Shown: in pieces, positions 17,230 to 26,039 of the stretch
Numbering within the stretch: position 1 is the stretch's first letter
How the letters are laid out: every line of letters begins with the position of its first letter
Assembly: GCA_963832715.1 (NCBI GenBank)
Contig: CAWHVB010000010.1
Coordinates: 62,001-126,000, forward strand
Direction of reading: 5' to 3'
Length of the DNA stretch: 64,000 bases
Origin: DATFVA01 sp963832715
GTDB taxonomy: Bacteria > Bacteroidota > Ignavibacteria > Ignavibacteriales > Ignavibacteriaceae
Program-made: the position numbers and the translations under genes
The notes under the pieces: model-generated
Seen by the model: the letters and a program-made list of their open reading frames with translations, nothing else
Databases searched by the model: none
What the model was told of the DNA's origin: nothing

Positions 17230-19365
17230 TCAATTAATTTTTACCATTGCTCCTTTAATTGTGTTTATACCCGAGGCTTCCACGGTCGAAAGAGTACCTT
17301 TAATCTTAACATCCAAACTTGCTTCGACAGTTGTATTCAATCCTTTGATCTTGTTGTCAGTGCTGGCTTCCGATGATATTGTCATTCCCTTTTGCTTGAG
17401 ATCGCTTTTCGCTTCGGTACTTATATTTGTTGCATTAATTTTATAATCTGTCTTCGCTTCAGATTTGATATTTGCAGCTTTTAATTCGGTATCTCCTTCG
17501 GTTTCGAGCTTAAAGGTTTTTGATTTAACGTTTATCTCGCCTTTAGGAGCTTGGATATCGATGCTTCCTTCTTTCGTCTCAATCAGAAGCTTGTTGTTTT
17601 GTATGTCTATTATAAAATTATTGTTCTTCGGTTTGTCCGACATCTGTATTTTTTCAGACCCGTCTGTATCATCTATAAGAAGGAAATGACCTTTTTTGCT
17701 CGTTACAACAATCTTTGTGTTTTTGTCATCGAGCAGGATAGTGTGCCCGTCTTTTGTGGTAATGGTAATGTTCTGGTTCTTATCATCCATCGTTATTTTA
17801 TGCTTGTCTTTTGAAGTCACCTCGATCTTATCATCTTTATCATCCATCAGGATTTTGTGTGAATCTGAGGTGGTAAAAGAAATCTGGGTTTCTTTAGATT
17901 TGTCGTCAATGAGTATTTCATTTCCGGCAGCTGTTCTGATGATATTGTGTGTTTTATTGTTTGAAACAACAGGAGAAGCCTGCGAGGGATTGGGCACGGT
18001 TCCGATTCCTACCGGTCGGTCAACATCTCCGTCGACACAGGCCCATAAAAGTTCAGCATCTTTATGATTCGGAAAGTGTATGCCGTAGCCTGCTCCTGAA
18101 TAACTCTGGGTTAATCTGATCGGAAGCGATGCTTCCCCGTTAGTCTTATCGCTGAGATCAAACAGCATCTTCGCTTTATACCTGCCATGTTCATCCAGGT
18201 ATGCATACTCATCGCCCGCACCTGATTCTAGTTTGGCACTCATAATACCGGAGATTTTTGGAATAGGAGTTTTTCTTACGGGTCTGAAATCAATATCATA
18301 TGGGATCGCTTCAAAGCGGCATTCATAAAGAACATCGGGAGCCCCGAATTGTTCGGGAATTACAAAAAGTCCTTTTTGAGAACCGTAACGTGAAATTTTT
18401 GTGATGATGAATTCTTCGTTCCAGCTGTCACGGAAATGATTGGTCATTGTAAAACGGTACCCGGCACTGAATAACCGGCTGTCTGTTTTCCCTGTAAATA
18501 TCCGGCTTTGCGCCAGGAATTCCTGGTTCCTTATTTTTGCAAGAAATGATCCTGCCTTTTCATCCTCAAAATTGTCTCCATAATCGTAGTAAGTTCCGGG
18601 CAGATCAGAATTAATTTTACTCTCCGCCATTAACTGTTTTTCCGGAAAAAGATAATTGTAGTCTTTAAGCTGAACTTTTCCGGTAACAACTTTTTCATTT
18701 GCGGTTAGTTCGAGGATGGTTTCGATATCAGCCGATGGTTCCTGGTTCTCATTGAAATTTATATCTTCAGGAAAATCCGCTTTCGGCAGGTTACTGTTAT
18801 CATCTGTAAAGCATACCACTTCTTTATCCCCGCTCTGATCGAAATAGAAATAAACGCCGAAATGCTCAAGTCTCCTGCTCAGAAAATTATAGTCGGTCTC
18901 CCTGTACTGGACAACAAACTCACTTACAGGATAATTATTTTTGAGATCAATTTTATAGTCGCTTCCGGTAAGCCCGTTATTCTCAACTACAGCTTTAATC
19001 AGATCACTTATTCCCGCATTCTGGTATACTTCATTCCGGAAAGTGAGGCCGGAATTCCATAACCGCGGCACCAGGACCACCTTATAGAAATAATGGAACT
19101 TCGAATGTCCGAACTGCTGAAACTGTGAGATAATCCCGTGAATTTCTGCCGTGCTCTGATCGGATCTGATAAGCGTAAAAGTCGCATCTTTATTGAGGAT
19201 TTTGGAAGAATCAATGTTCGGATCGTCTATCGCAATGTATATTCTGTACTCGTATAACCCTGATATCTCTTCTTCACCCGCATATGACATAACTCCGAAA
19301 TCGGCATCTTCAAGTCCGGTGAATTTGATTTTGTAGTAGGGCTGATTGGACATTTGATCAGGCAT
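17230..19365 (-). CDS. vgrG: VgrG (TssI) spike protein
   Basis: VgrG forms the trimeric needle point of the T6SS. The N-terminal 380 residues have the gp27-like pattern (VVQYRETDYNFLSRRLEHFGVYFYF). A gp5 OB-fold follows (HGRYKAKMLFD, YGIHFPNHKDAELLWACVDGDVDRPVGIG, residues about 390-480) and NIIRTAAGNEILIDD marks the start of the beta-helix. The tail (about 500-711) is built from short repeats: first about 17-residue HKITMDDKNQNITITTKDG-like units, then about 11-residue units rich in KSEAKT/ISSEAS. No C-terminal enzyme domain is present, so it is a structural rather than 'evolved' VgrG. The PAAR gene follows directly. Confidence 0.96.
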   Translation of the reverse strand: MPDQMSNQPYYKIKFTGLEDADFGVMSYAGEEEISGLYEYRIYIAIDDPNIDSSKILNKDATFTLIRSDQSTAEIHGIISQFQQFGHSKFHYFYKVVLVPRLWNSGLTFRNEVYQNAGISDLIKAVVENNGLTGSDYKIDLKNNYPVSEFVVQYRETDYNFLSRRLEHFGVYFYFDQSGDKEVVCFTDDNSNLPKADFPEDINFNENQEPSADIETILELTANEKVVTGKVQLKDYNYLFPEKQLMAESKINSDLPGTYYDYGDNFEDEKAGSFLAKIRNQEFLAQSRIFTGKTDSRLFSAGYRFTMTNHFRDSWNEEFIITKISRYGSQKGLFVIPEQFGAPDVLYECRFEAIPYDIDFRPVRKTPIPKISGIMSAKLESGAGDEYAYLDEHGRYKAKMLFDLSDKTNGEASLPIRLTQSYSGAGYGIHFPNHKDAELLWACVDGDVDRPVGIGTVPNPSQASPVVSNNKTHNIIRTAAGNEILIDDKSKETQISFTTSDSHKILMDDKDDKIEVTSKDKHKITMDDKNQNITITTKDGHTILLDDKNTKIVVTSKKGHFLLIDDTDGSEKIQMSDKPKNNNFIIDIQNNKLLIETKEGSIDIQAPKGEINVKSKTFKLETEGDTELKAANIKSEAKTDYKINATNISTEAKSDLKQKGMTISSEASTDNKIKGLNTTVEASLDVKIKGTLSTVEASGINTIKGAMVKIN

Positions 19366-19382
19366 TGGGCACCTTTTTCATT

Positions 19383-19425
19383 TAACAATTAACAATTAAC
19401 AATTAATAATTAACAATTATCAATT
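19383..19425. repeat. AACAATT tandem repeat between clpV and vgrG
   Basis: The 64-bp gap between the clpV stop and vgrG start is mostly a run of about six imperfect AACAATTA heptamer/octamer units. The same unit recurs near 47888-47930 and inside a coding region at 52281-52315. Its position inside the T6SS train could affect vgrG translation or mRNA processing, which is not testable from sequence. Confidence 0.85.
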
Positions 19426-19429
19426 AGAT

Positions 19430-22066
19430 TTATATAAACTTGTACTTAAATGAACCGTCTTTTGCTTTCGTGACTGTAAGTTTCTCCGGACTTTTTCCTT
19501 CGGCCATAAAACTCAATAATTGTGATGATATTTCCGGGGCAAGTTTTTTGTCGACAATCGCATCAATATTCCTTGCACCTGTTTCGGCTCTCGTGCAGGA
19601 TTCTACAATATCATCAATCACAGCTTTGTTGAATTCCACGGTGAGATTTTGGTTCTGCTGCAGTTTCTTTCTGATTTTCCCGAGTTTCATTTCTACAATT
19701 GGTTTCAGCACTTCCTTACTTAACGGTAGAAATACTATCGGCTTCAATCTGCCCAGAAATTCAGGTCGGAAGTACTGGTTCATATAGGGACGAAGTTCCT
19801 CCAGGAGATCTTCGGGATTCGTCATCCCCTCATTGTACTTTTCAAAAAGAACTTCTGAAGCAAGGTTGGAAGTCATAAATATTGTCGTGTTTGAAAAATC
19901 AATATTTCTGCGGTCGGCGTCCTGCAGCATGCCTCTGTCGAAGACCTGCATAAAGAGATCTGTAACTGAGCTGTTTGCTTTTTCAATCTCATCCAGAAGT
20001 ACTACACAATACGGCCGGCGTCTTACCGGTTCGCTTAAGGAACCTCCTTCGCCGTAGCCTACAAGCCCCGGGTCAGCCCCGATGAGTCTTGATGTATTAT
20101 ATTCATTCTGGTATTCCGTCATATTTAGTGTAACCATAAATCTTTCATCACCGAACAGAACTTCCGCAGTTGCACGTGCAAGCTCTGTTTTGCCTACACC
20201 GCTGGGGCCGACTAAAAGAAATACTCCGTTTGGACCTTCTTCTTTTTTAATGCCTACTTTTGCTCCCCTTATTACATCGGCTATCTGCTTCACAGCATGG
20301 TCCTGACCTACAACTCTTTTTTTCAATTCCGTTTCAAGCTGAAGCAGAGTTGTCATATCGTCGCGTGTCATATTCCCCACTTTAATGCCTGTCCAGGCTT
20401 CAATAACTTCTGCAACAGTGTTTGCAGTAACTTCGGCAAATACCTGCGGCATAGGATCCTGCAGAGTGCTTAATTCTTTCCTGATCTTTGAGATTTCTTC
20501 TGCTATCAGCGGATCTTCTTTGCTTTTTCCGTTCCCGTTCCCATTACCGTTAGCTGCAAACTTTTTCATTCTGAGTTCCATCAGCTTCCTTGTCAATTCG
20601 CTTTCCTTTGTCCATCTGTCCTCATTTGTCTTTATATCGGTCTCCAGTTTTATCTTCTGATCTTTCAGACCATTCAGTATTCCCTGGTCAATTACCACAT
20701 CCATATCTGAATCTTTCTGCTGGGTGTTGATTGCCATATCCACCGACTTTAACCTGCTGATCATTAATTCAAGTTTTGCAGGTTTGCTTGTAAGTGACAT
20801 CTTGACTTTTGTTGCCGCCGTATCCAGCAGATCCACTGCTTTGTCGGGCAGCTGCCGTCCCGCTATGTATCGTCTCGATAGCTTTACAGCTGCTTCAAGT
20901 GCTCCGTCAGTAATATGAATTCCATGGTAAGCTTCATATTTTGTCTTAATTCCTCTCAGCATCAGAATCGCCTTTTCATCGTCTGGCTCACCTACATGTA
21001 TCGGCTGGAACCTTCTCTCGAGGGCGGCATCCTTTGCAAAGTATTTATTGTATTCAAGATAGGTGGTAGCTGCTATCGCCCTGAAAGATCCGCGTGCGAG
21101 AGCAGGTTTAAGCAGGTTTGCTGCATCTCCGCCTCCCGCTGACGCGCCTGCCCCAATAAGGGTATGCGCTTCATCTATAAAAAGTATTGCGGGTACAGGC
21201 GAGTTGGTAACTTCGTTTATAACAGCTTTTAATCTTTTTTCAAATTCACCTCTCATTTTGGTTCCGGCCTGTAAAGAACCCATATCCAGAGAAAATATCT
21301 GATTGTTTTTTAGGATATCGGGTACTTCATTTGCGGCAATTTTTATTGCCAGCCCTTCAACCAGTGCCGTCTTTCCGACTCCCGGCTCACCAAGCAGAAT
21401 TGGGTTTGATTTTTTTCTTCTGCACAGCACTTCAATCACCTGTATGATCTCTTCATCCCTGCCGAGGATCGGATCTATCTTCCCGTCCTTCGCCTGTGTC
21501 ACCAGGTTGGTGGTGTATAGGTCGAGCACGGTTCCATCAGCCGGGATTGATTTGGCTTCCTCCTGCGACAGCATTTCTGATGAGACCGATTCGTCTTCAA
21601 CTGAGCCTTTAACAATATTATAGAACTCAGTCCTCAGATCTTCCTGCTTAACCGGTGCAAGTATATCCATCAGCCTTGTACTTATGATCTGTTCGGAAGA
21701 AATAAATACTTCGAAGAATGCCCCGGATCTTATCTTAGTCTCGTGGTGATGAACTGAACTGGTTATCCACGCCTGTTCAAGCAATTCAGTAAGCAAAGGA
21801 GACAGCTTGGGTTTCCCGCTGTTTCCTTTTTCCATTTCATCCAGGTTTTTCAGGCATCTCGCCTGTACATCACCAGCATCAACAGCATAGTGTTTTAGTA
21901 TAAGAGGAATATCGCCCTGCCCGTCCTCTATAAGAGCGCTCAGCAGATGATCAAATGTAATTTCATAATGCCCCCGGTTAATTCCAAGACCGGTAGCCGT
22001 GTCAAGGTTGCGCACCAGGTAGTTATTCAGTTTTAAAAGCAGTGATTTCAGATCCTTACTTTGCAT
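19430..22066 (-). CDS. clpV: ClpV (TssH), T6SS sheath-recycling AAA+ ATPase
   Basis: The 878-residue protein has the ClpB/ClpV layout: N-terminal Clp_N repeats (about 1-160), first AAA domain with Walker A GEPGVGKT (about 226-233) and Walker B ILFIDEAHTL, a short coiled middle domain (about 400-560, with a glycine/asparagine run GNGNGNGK), second AAA domain with GPSGVGKT (near 620) and VVLLDEIEKA, and a ClpB C-terminal lid. ClpV pulls apart the contracted TssB/TssC sheath so its subunits can be reused. It lies 40 bp downstream of tssG. The position inside the tss cluster separates it from housekeeping ClpB. Confidence 0.95.
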   Translation of the reverse strand: MQSKDLKSLLLKLNNYLVRNLDTATGLGINRGHYEITFDHLLSALIEDGQGDIPLILKHYAVDAGDVQARCLKNLDEMEKGNSGKPKLSPLLTELLEQAWITSSVHHHETKIRSGAFFEVFISSEQIISTRLMDILAPVKQEDLRTEFYNIVKGSVEDESVSSEMLSQEEAKSIPADGTVLDLYTTNLVTQAKDGKIDPILGRDEEIIQVIEVLCRRKKSNPILLGEPGVGKTALVEGLAIKIAANEVPDILKNNQIFSLDMGSLQAGTKMRGEFEKRLKAVINEVTNSPVPAILFIDEAHTLIGAGASAGGGDAANLLKPALARGSFRAIAATTYLEYNKYFAKDAALERRFQPIHVGEPDDEKAILMLRGIKTKYEAYHGIHITDGALEAAVKLSRRYIAGRQLPDKAVDLLDTAATKVKMSLTSKPAKLELMISRLKSVDMAINTQQKDSDMDVVIDQGILNGLKDQKIKLETDIKTNEDRWTKESELTRKLMELRMKKFAANGNGNGNGKSKEDPLIAEEISKIRKELSTLQDPMPQVFAEVTANTVAEVIEAWTGIKVGNMTRDDMTTLLQLETELKKRVVGQDHAVKQIADVIRGAKVGIKKEEGPNGVFLLVGPSGVGKTELARATAEVLFGDERFMVTLNMTEYQNEYNTSRLIGADPGLVGYGEGGSLSEPVRRRPYCVVLLDEIEKANSSVTDLFMQVFDRGMLQDADRRNIDFSNTTIFMTSNLASEVLFEKYNEGMTNPEDLLEELRPYMNQYFRPEFLGRLKPIVFLPLSKEVLKPIVEMKLGKIRKKLQQNQNLTVEFNKAVIDDIVESCTRAETGARNIDAIVDKKLAPEISSQLLSFMAEGKSPEKLTVTKAKDGSFKYKFI

Positions 22067-22106
22067 GTAATTCTCCTGTTATATTTTATAAATTTCGGGT
22101 AAAAAT

Positions 22107-23129
22107 TTAGTCCGGAACAGAAAGGTATTCTTCGTTCGGTATGTACACATTAAATTCTTCGATAGAAGGTTTGCCCAGCCAGAATGTAGTGCCGAGCTTT
22201 AACCTGTCGTCATTCCACGAAATAGATTCGATGGTATCCGCTTTAATTATGAATTTAATATCGTATTCAAGTCCGTCGTTGAGATATAATTTAAGAAGTT
22301 CGTTCAATTTTTTTGAATTTTCAGTATGTGGAAGGAAGTCCAGGTAGTCCCTGAAAGAAACCGGTCCGATCTCAAGGCAGATCCTGCTCATATAATCTAC
22401 AGTGGTTCTTCCAATAAAACTGTTTTTCCCGAGACTGAATTCATCGCTTCCCAGGGCGGGAATATCTTCGAGCCCTACCCAGTGCGGAACAAACTCTTTA
22501 ATCTTAAAAGGGAATCGCGGGAAGATATGTGAGAGAAGGATCCTTAAACCCTCCCTGCTTCTTACACGCCTGCTGAATACTCCGGCAAATTTTATCAGGG
22601 TAAAATCTGAGAGCGATGACGGCTCGTTCCCTGTAAAGGAACCTCTCCCTATGAATGAGTTTATCCTCCGGGATATTTTATTTTCCGGGTTATTATTTAA
22701 ATGGAGGTAAAAGCGGTACTTTTTCCACGACTGGTAATAAAGCCAGTAAAACCTGTTATTAAATATGTCCAGAAAATTTTGAAGGGGAATATTTCCCTCA
22801 CCCAGGATTTTTTCCTGGAAAACAATCTGTTCATGATAACATCTCGGCAGGGGAGAGTTGATTCCATATAAACCCAGAAAATTTAGAACAAACCTGATGT
22901 CGTTATCTTCAAGAGATACCGACCGGATGTCAGTGGGAGGATAAGCATAATACTGGCCGGGACGAAATTTTAATCCTGCCTGGTCAAAGAGATAATCCTT
23001 TCTTTCAGGGTTAGTCTTCTTTGAAATAATTTCACTTAACCAGACAGCCTGCCAGACATGATATTCGGGTCCCTTCTGCAGAATGTCTTCAATTATACCG
23101 GAAGTATTTCTCCCTGTGCCGGGTTCCAT
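22107..23129 (-). CDS. tssG: TssG baseplate protein
   Basis: The 340-residue protein has the TssG/ImpH/VasB pattern: an early segment on porphyrin-like strand motifs (VRFVLNFLGLYGINSPLP-type, here DIRFVLNFLGLYGINSPLPR), a middle ILLSHIFPRFPFKIKEFVPHWVGLED and late IGPVSFRDYLDFLP. TssG joins TssF and TssE in the baseplate wedge. Its start lies inside the end of tssF (37-bp overlap), so the two are translationally coupled. Confidence 0.93.
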   Translation of the reverse strand: MEPGTGRNTSGIIEDILQKGPEYHVWQAVWLSEIISKKTNPERKDYLFDQAGLKFRPGQYYAYPPTDIRSVSLEDNDIRFVLNFLGLYGINSPLPRCYHEQIVFQEKILGEGNIPLQNFLDIFNNRFYWLYYQSWKKYRFYLHLNNNPENKISRRINSFIGRGSFTGNEPSSLSDFTLIKFAGVFSRRVRSREGLRILLSHIFPRFPFKIKEFVPHWVGLEDIPALGSDEFSLGKNSFIGRTTVDYMSRICLEIGPVSFRDYLDFLPHTENSKKLNELLKLYLNDGLEYDIKFIIKADTIESISWNDDRLKLGTTFWLGKPSIEEFNVYIPNEEYLSVPD

Positions 23130-24949
23130 GTGTAGCTGTTAGTTGTTCCTGATTCGGTAATTTTTAAAAATATAAATGAGTTGATAGTTACATATTGTGA
23201 AAGAAAGGAATTTAAGACCATTCCCATTAAGTTTATTTCACCTTCTCCGTTTTCAAACTCTTTGGCATCGACTTCAATATGAAATTCAATCCCCCTGATT
23301 AAACTCTGGTTCATCATTTTATTGACCGGCCTGGGCTTATGAATGACTTTTATACTCTCAATTCTTTTTTTATTCGGATGATTCTGAGCTTTCGTCCAGT
23401 TATATAGATTCAGTATGCTTTTTAGAGTATTGATCTCAGCCAGGGTTGAGAAACTGACAGACATATGTGCAATAAGAGACCATAAATAATTATTTCTATC
23501 AGGGCATTCCTGAACCTCTGTCGGTGTTGTAATATTATATGCCTCAATTCCGGGGGGAAAATCAAGCGGCTCTTTAATTGATCCGGCCTCAAGGTACGCC
23601 GAGGGAAGGAAGCCATTTGATAATACAGCTTCTATGCTGAGGGTTTCTTTCGGGAAGACATCCTCCTCCATACTTGGTCCGAACAGCCGGATAAAGGTTT
23701 CGGACATATCGCTCAGGATAGTTTTACGGCGGACCGAATAAAAGCGCTTAAAATTATACTCGGGGCTGGTTGTATCAAGGATGTCGTGCGCTGTGATCGG
23801 TATGTATTTATATTGTTCTGCGCGGTTTTCACTGATCCCGCTTACCGTATCAACAGAATATATCTCCCTGCTTTTTCTTCTGTAAAGATCGGGAATTATA
23901 TAATATTCGGGAAGCCGCTGTGTTACTGAGACTTCCTCTGCCGGACGGGAAAACAGGTTTACAATCGGGACACAATTTAAAACAATATTATTTTTTCCCG
24001 GGAATTTTTCCCGCAGCATTTTTCTGCTGAAATCAATTTTGATTTCGATGTTGGAAGATTCACCTGCAGCAGTGAACTTATCAAGACCGTATATATCCAT
24101 AAAAAAGAATTTTTCAGGGAAAGCAAAATACTCCTGCAGCAGCCTGAAGCCGGTGAATGACTGTTTTGCATAAGGCAGAATTGAATATTCGTCAGCGTTG
24201 TATTCGGTACCGGCCGAAAGCTCCGGAACCCTGATCCTGAAATCATCAATTTTCTTAAAAGCCGATCGGTCGTTTACTGCCTCTCTTACAGACACGGCGG
24301 ACACAAACTTACTTAAAAACAAATGCAGGTTATATTTTACCGAAGATGATCCCTGCAGGTAAATTCTGAATCGCTCCATCTTCAGTGAATTATAATCAAC
24401 ATTCCTGTCAAGCTGTAGTTTAAGTATCATTGATGTTTTTCCCTGTGGAGTTTCCTCTACTGAAACATCAGCCAGCTTTAGCGGCCTTACTGTAAAATCC
24501 TGGGTGGTTCTGAAAATAAATTCAGCCGGTTCATCTTTTTCGGTAAGCCTCGAACCGGTACCGGAACCTGACTGAACCTTATACTTAACTTTATATTTCC
24601 CTGTCTGTGTCTGTACTTCGCTCCCTTTTTTAATCTTAACCGGTTCTGTTAATGCTCCTGATTTTATGTTTGCCTGCAGGATTGCACAGGAAGGAAATGA
24701 TTTAAGCAGATTCGGGAAAAGTATCTCAAGTATTCCCCCTGCTATCTCAGGAAATTCATCATCGAGCCTTTCGTGTATTCGCCCCGCAAGGAACGCGAAC
24801 CCTTCAAACAGCCTTTCTACGAAAGGATCTTTCCTTTCACGCTCGCTCAGGTGAAGCCGCGAGCCGAGCGTAGGATGTTTTTTACTGAATTCCTCCCCGG
24901 AAGTCTGTAGAAAGTTATACTCCCTTTCAAAATATTTATCGGTACTCAT
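23093..24949 (-). CDS. tssF: TssF baseplate protein
   Basis: The 618-residue protein matches TssF/ImpG/VasA in length and in the diagnostic opening YFEREYNFLQTSGEEFSKKHP...RDPFVERLFEGFAFLAGRIHERLDDEFPEIAGGILEILFPN (here spread over residues 6-80), plus a late VRRKTILSDMSETFIRLF region and GIEFHIEVDAKEFENGE. TssF forms a 2:1 complex with TssG in each baseplate wedge. The start overlaps tssE by 4 bp (ATGA type) and the end overlaps tssG by 37 bp. Confidence 0.94.
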   Translation of the reverse strand: MSTDKYFEREYNFLQTSGEEFSKKHPTLGSRLHLSERERKDPFVERLFEGFAFLAGRIHERLDDEFPEIAGGILEILFPNLLKSFPSCAILQANIKSGALTEPVKIKKGSEVQTQTGKYKVKYKVQSGSGTGSRLTEKDEPAEFIFRTTQDFTVRPLKLADVSVEETPQGKTSMILKLQLDRNVDYNSLKMERFRIYLQGSSSVKYNLHLFLSKFVSAVSVREAVNDRSAFKKIDDFRIRVPELSAGTEYNADEYSILPYAKQSFTGFRLLQEYFAFPEKFFFMDIYGLDKFTAAGESSNIEIKIDFSRKMLREKFPGKNNIVLNCVPIVNLFSRPAEEVSVTQRLPEYYIIPDLYRRKSREIYSVDTVSGISENRAEQYKYIPITAHDILDTTSPEYNFKRFYSVRRKTILSDMSETFIRLFGPSMEEDVFPKETLSIEAVLSNGFLPSAYLEAGSIKEPLDFPPGIEAYNITTPTEVQECPDRNNYLWSLIAHMSVSFSTLAEINTLKSILNLYNWTKAQNHPNKKRIESIKVIHKPRPVNKMMNQSLIRGIEFHIEVDAKEFENGEGEINLMGMVLNSFLSQYVTINSFIFLKITESGTTNSYTWNPAQGEILPV

Positions 24950-25398
24950 TCTGAATCCTTATCTAAGGTAACTTTAGTCCATCCTGTTGTTGAAAATTCA
25001 GTTAGCAGGATTTCTTTATTTGAGCTGTCCTTCAGTTTGATGATTATTTTAAGGGAAGCTCTTAGCGTCTTCTGATCGAATTCGGAATTCTGGATCTGCA
25101 CTTCGCTTACTCGTGGCTCGTATTTTAATATTACCTCCCTGATTTCCTTTTTTAAGGATTCAACGGGATTGTCTGATGCGAGGTAGATCTGGAGGATATC
25201 CGAGATACCGAAATCGGGGAGATGTAATATTGATCCCCGCCGGGTAGTCAGGATCATCCGCAGGTTTTCGATAATGCTGAGACTCAGTTTCTGGTCTTCG
25301 GTTAAATGTTCAAATTGCTGGGGACCTATTTCATCGGGATTGACAACCTCCGATACGAACTGTCCCAGCAGAATATTATACAGGCTTAAATTATTCAA
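24946..25398 (-). CDS. tssE: TssE, gp25-like baseplate protein
   Basis: The 150-residue protein belongs to the gp25/TssE family. NLRMILTTRRGSILHLPDFGI carries the conserved Arg-rich turn, and VILKYEPRVSEVQI the late strand; the family's usual length is 130-170. It forms part of the baseplate wedge that nucleates sheath growth. It sits 92 bp downstream of hcp, after a strong stem-loop, and overlaps tssF by 4 bp. Confidence 0.93.
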   Translation of the reverse strand: MNNLSLYNILLGQFVSEVVNPDEIGPQQFEHLTEDQKLSLSIIENLRMILTTRRGSILHLPDFGISDILQIYLASDNPVESLKKEIREVILKYEPRVSEVQIQNSEFDQKTLRASLKIIIKLKDSSNKEILLTEFSTTGWTKVTLDKDSE

Positions 25399-25427
25399 AT
25401 TTGATTAGCTGTTAAATCTATAAAGAA

Positions 25428-25475
25428 CAGGGTGGATTATACAACCATACAATAGTCATAAATAATTCCACCCTG
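25428..25475 (-). promoter_or_regulatory. Stem-loop between hcp and tssE
   Basis: CAGGGTGGATTAT at 25428-25440 pairs with ATAATTCCACCCTG at 25462-25475 (nine perfect base pairs, one bulge, then more), starting 15 bases after the hcp stop. On the minus strand it is followed by CTTTATAG rather than a clean T-run, so it is more likely an attenuator or 3'-end stabiliser than a full terminator. It could let Hcp be made in excess over the baseplate proteins. Confidence 0.7.
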
Positions 25476-25490
25476 GTAAATTAAGCTGCC

Positions 25491-25979
25491 TCAGACAGGA
25501 ATTTGAAATGAGAAGAAGCCCTGATCTGTAAACATAGTGCTTCCTTTTACATGCTCCCATTCTACGGTTTCCGCAACCATCGCAACACGCTCAAGGTGGG
25601 CAATGGTTTGTTTGCTGTTCTCCACTGTAGAAGGCATTAAATCCTCAACTTCTACAACACGGGCATTGCTGAGCGTGTATTTGAAGTAAACAGTTTCCTT
25701 TCCCGTGGCTTCAGCTATCTCGTAAAGAGAAATCTCCACGCTTTTGAACACCTGCCCTTGTGCGCAATATTGAAACATAAACGGTGTAAGTTTATCTATT
25801 TCCTTCAGAATCGTGAACGGATCATAAATCCTGCTGCCGGTAACCTGACCGGTTCCTTCAGTGTAAGGTAATCTCAGTCTTTGTGTAAACTCCAGAACAG
25901 TACAGGATCCATTGGGACGCGGACCTTCCAGATCATTTCCCTCTGCGTCTTTGAATTTTATCTCGCCTTTTACAGCCAT
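25491..25979 (-). CDS. hcp: Hcp (TssD) tube protein
   Basis: The 162-residue protein has the Hcp1-family pattern: an early EFTQRLRLPYTEGTGQVTGSR region, a middle KEIDKLTPFMFQYCAQGQVFKSVEISLYE and late LERVAMVAETVEWEHVKG. Hexameric rings stack to form the inner tube propelled out of the cell. The gene has its own 60-bp leader after tssC and a stem-loop directly after its stop, consistent with high expression. Confidence 0.94.
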   Translation of the reverse strand: MAVKGEIKFKDAEGNDLEGPRPNGSCTVLEFTQRLRLPYTEGTGQVTGSRIYDPFTILKEIDKLTPFMFQYCAQGQVFKSVEISLYEIAEATGKETVYFKYTLSNARVVEVEDLMPSTVENSKQTIAHLERVAMVAETVEWEHVKGSTMFTDQGFFSFQIPV

Positions 25980-26039
25980 GACTAACCTCCGATTAAGTTA
26001 AAGTTATTGTGATTTATATTGATAGAATTAATTGAACGA

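Noticed and set aside
16783..17376. Plus-strand 197-residue open frame opposite the PAAR gene
   Set aside because: It is an antisense shadow of GC-rich Gly/Ala codons in the PAAR linker; it has no Shine-Dalgarno and its Pro/Ala/Ile-rich text has no domain character.
17230..19365. 'Evolved' VgrG with a C-terminal toxin domain
   Set aside because: The tail consists only of short beta-helix repeats to the last residue; no separate domain follows.
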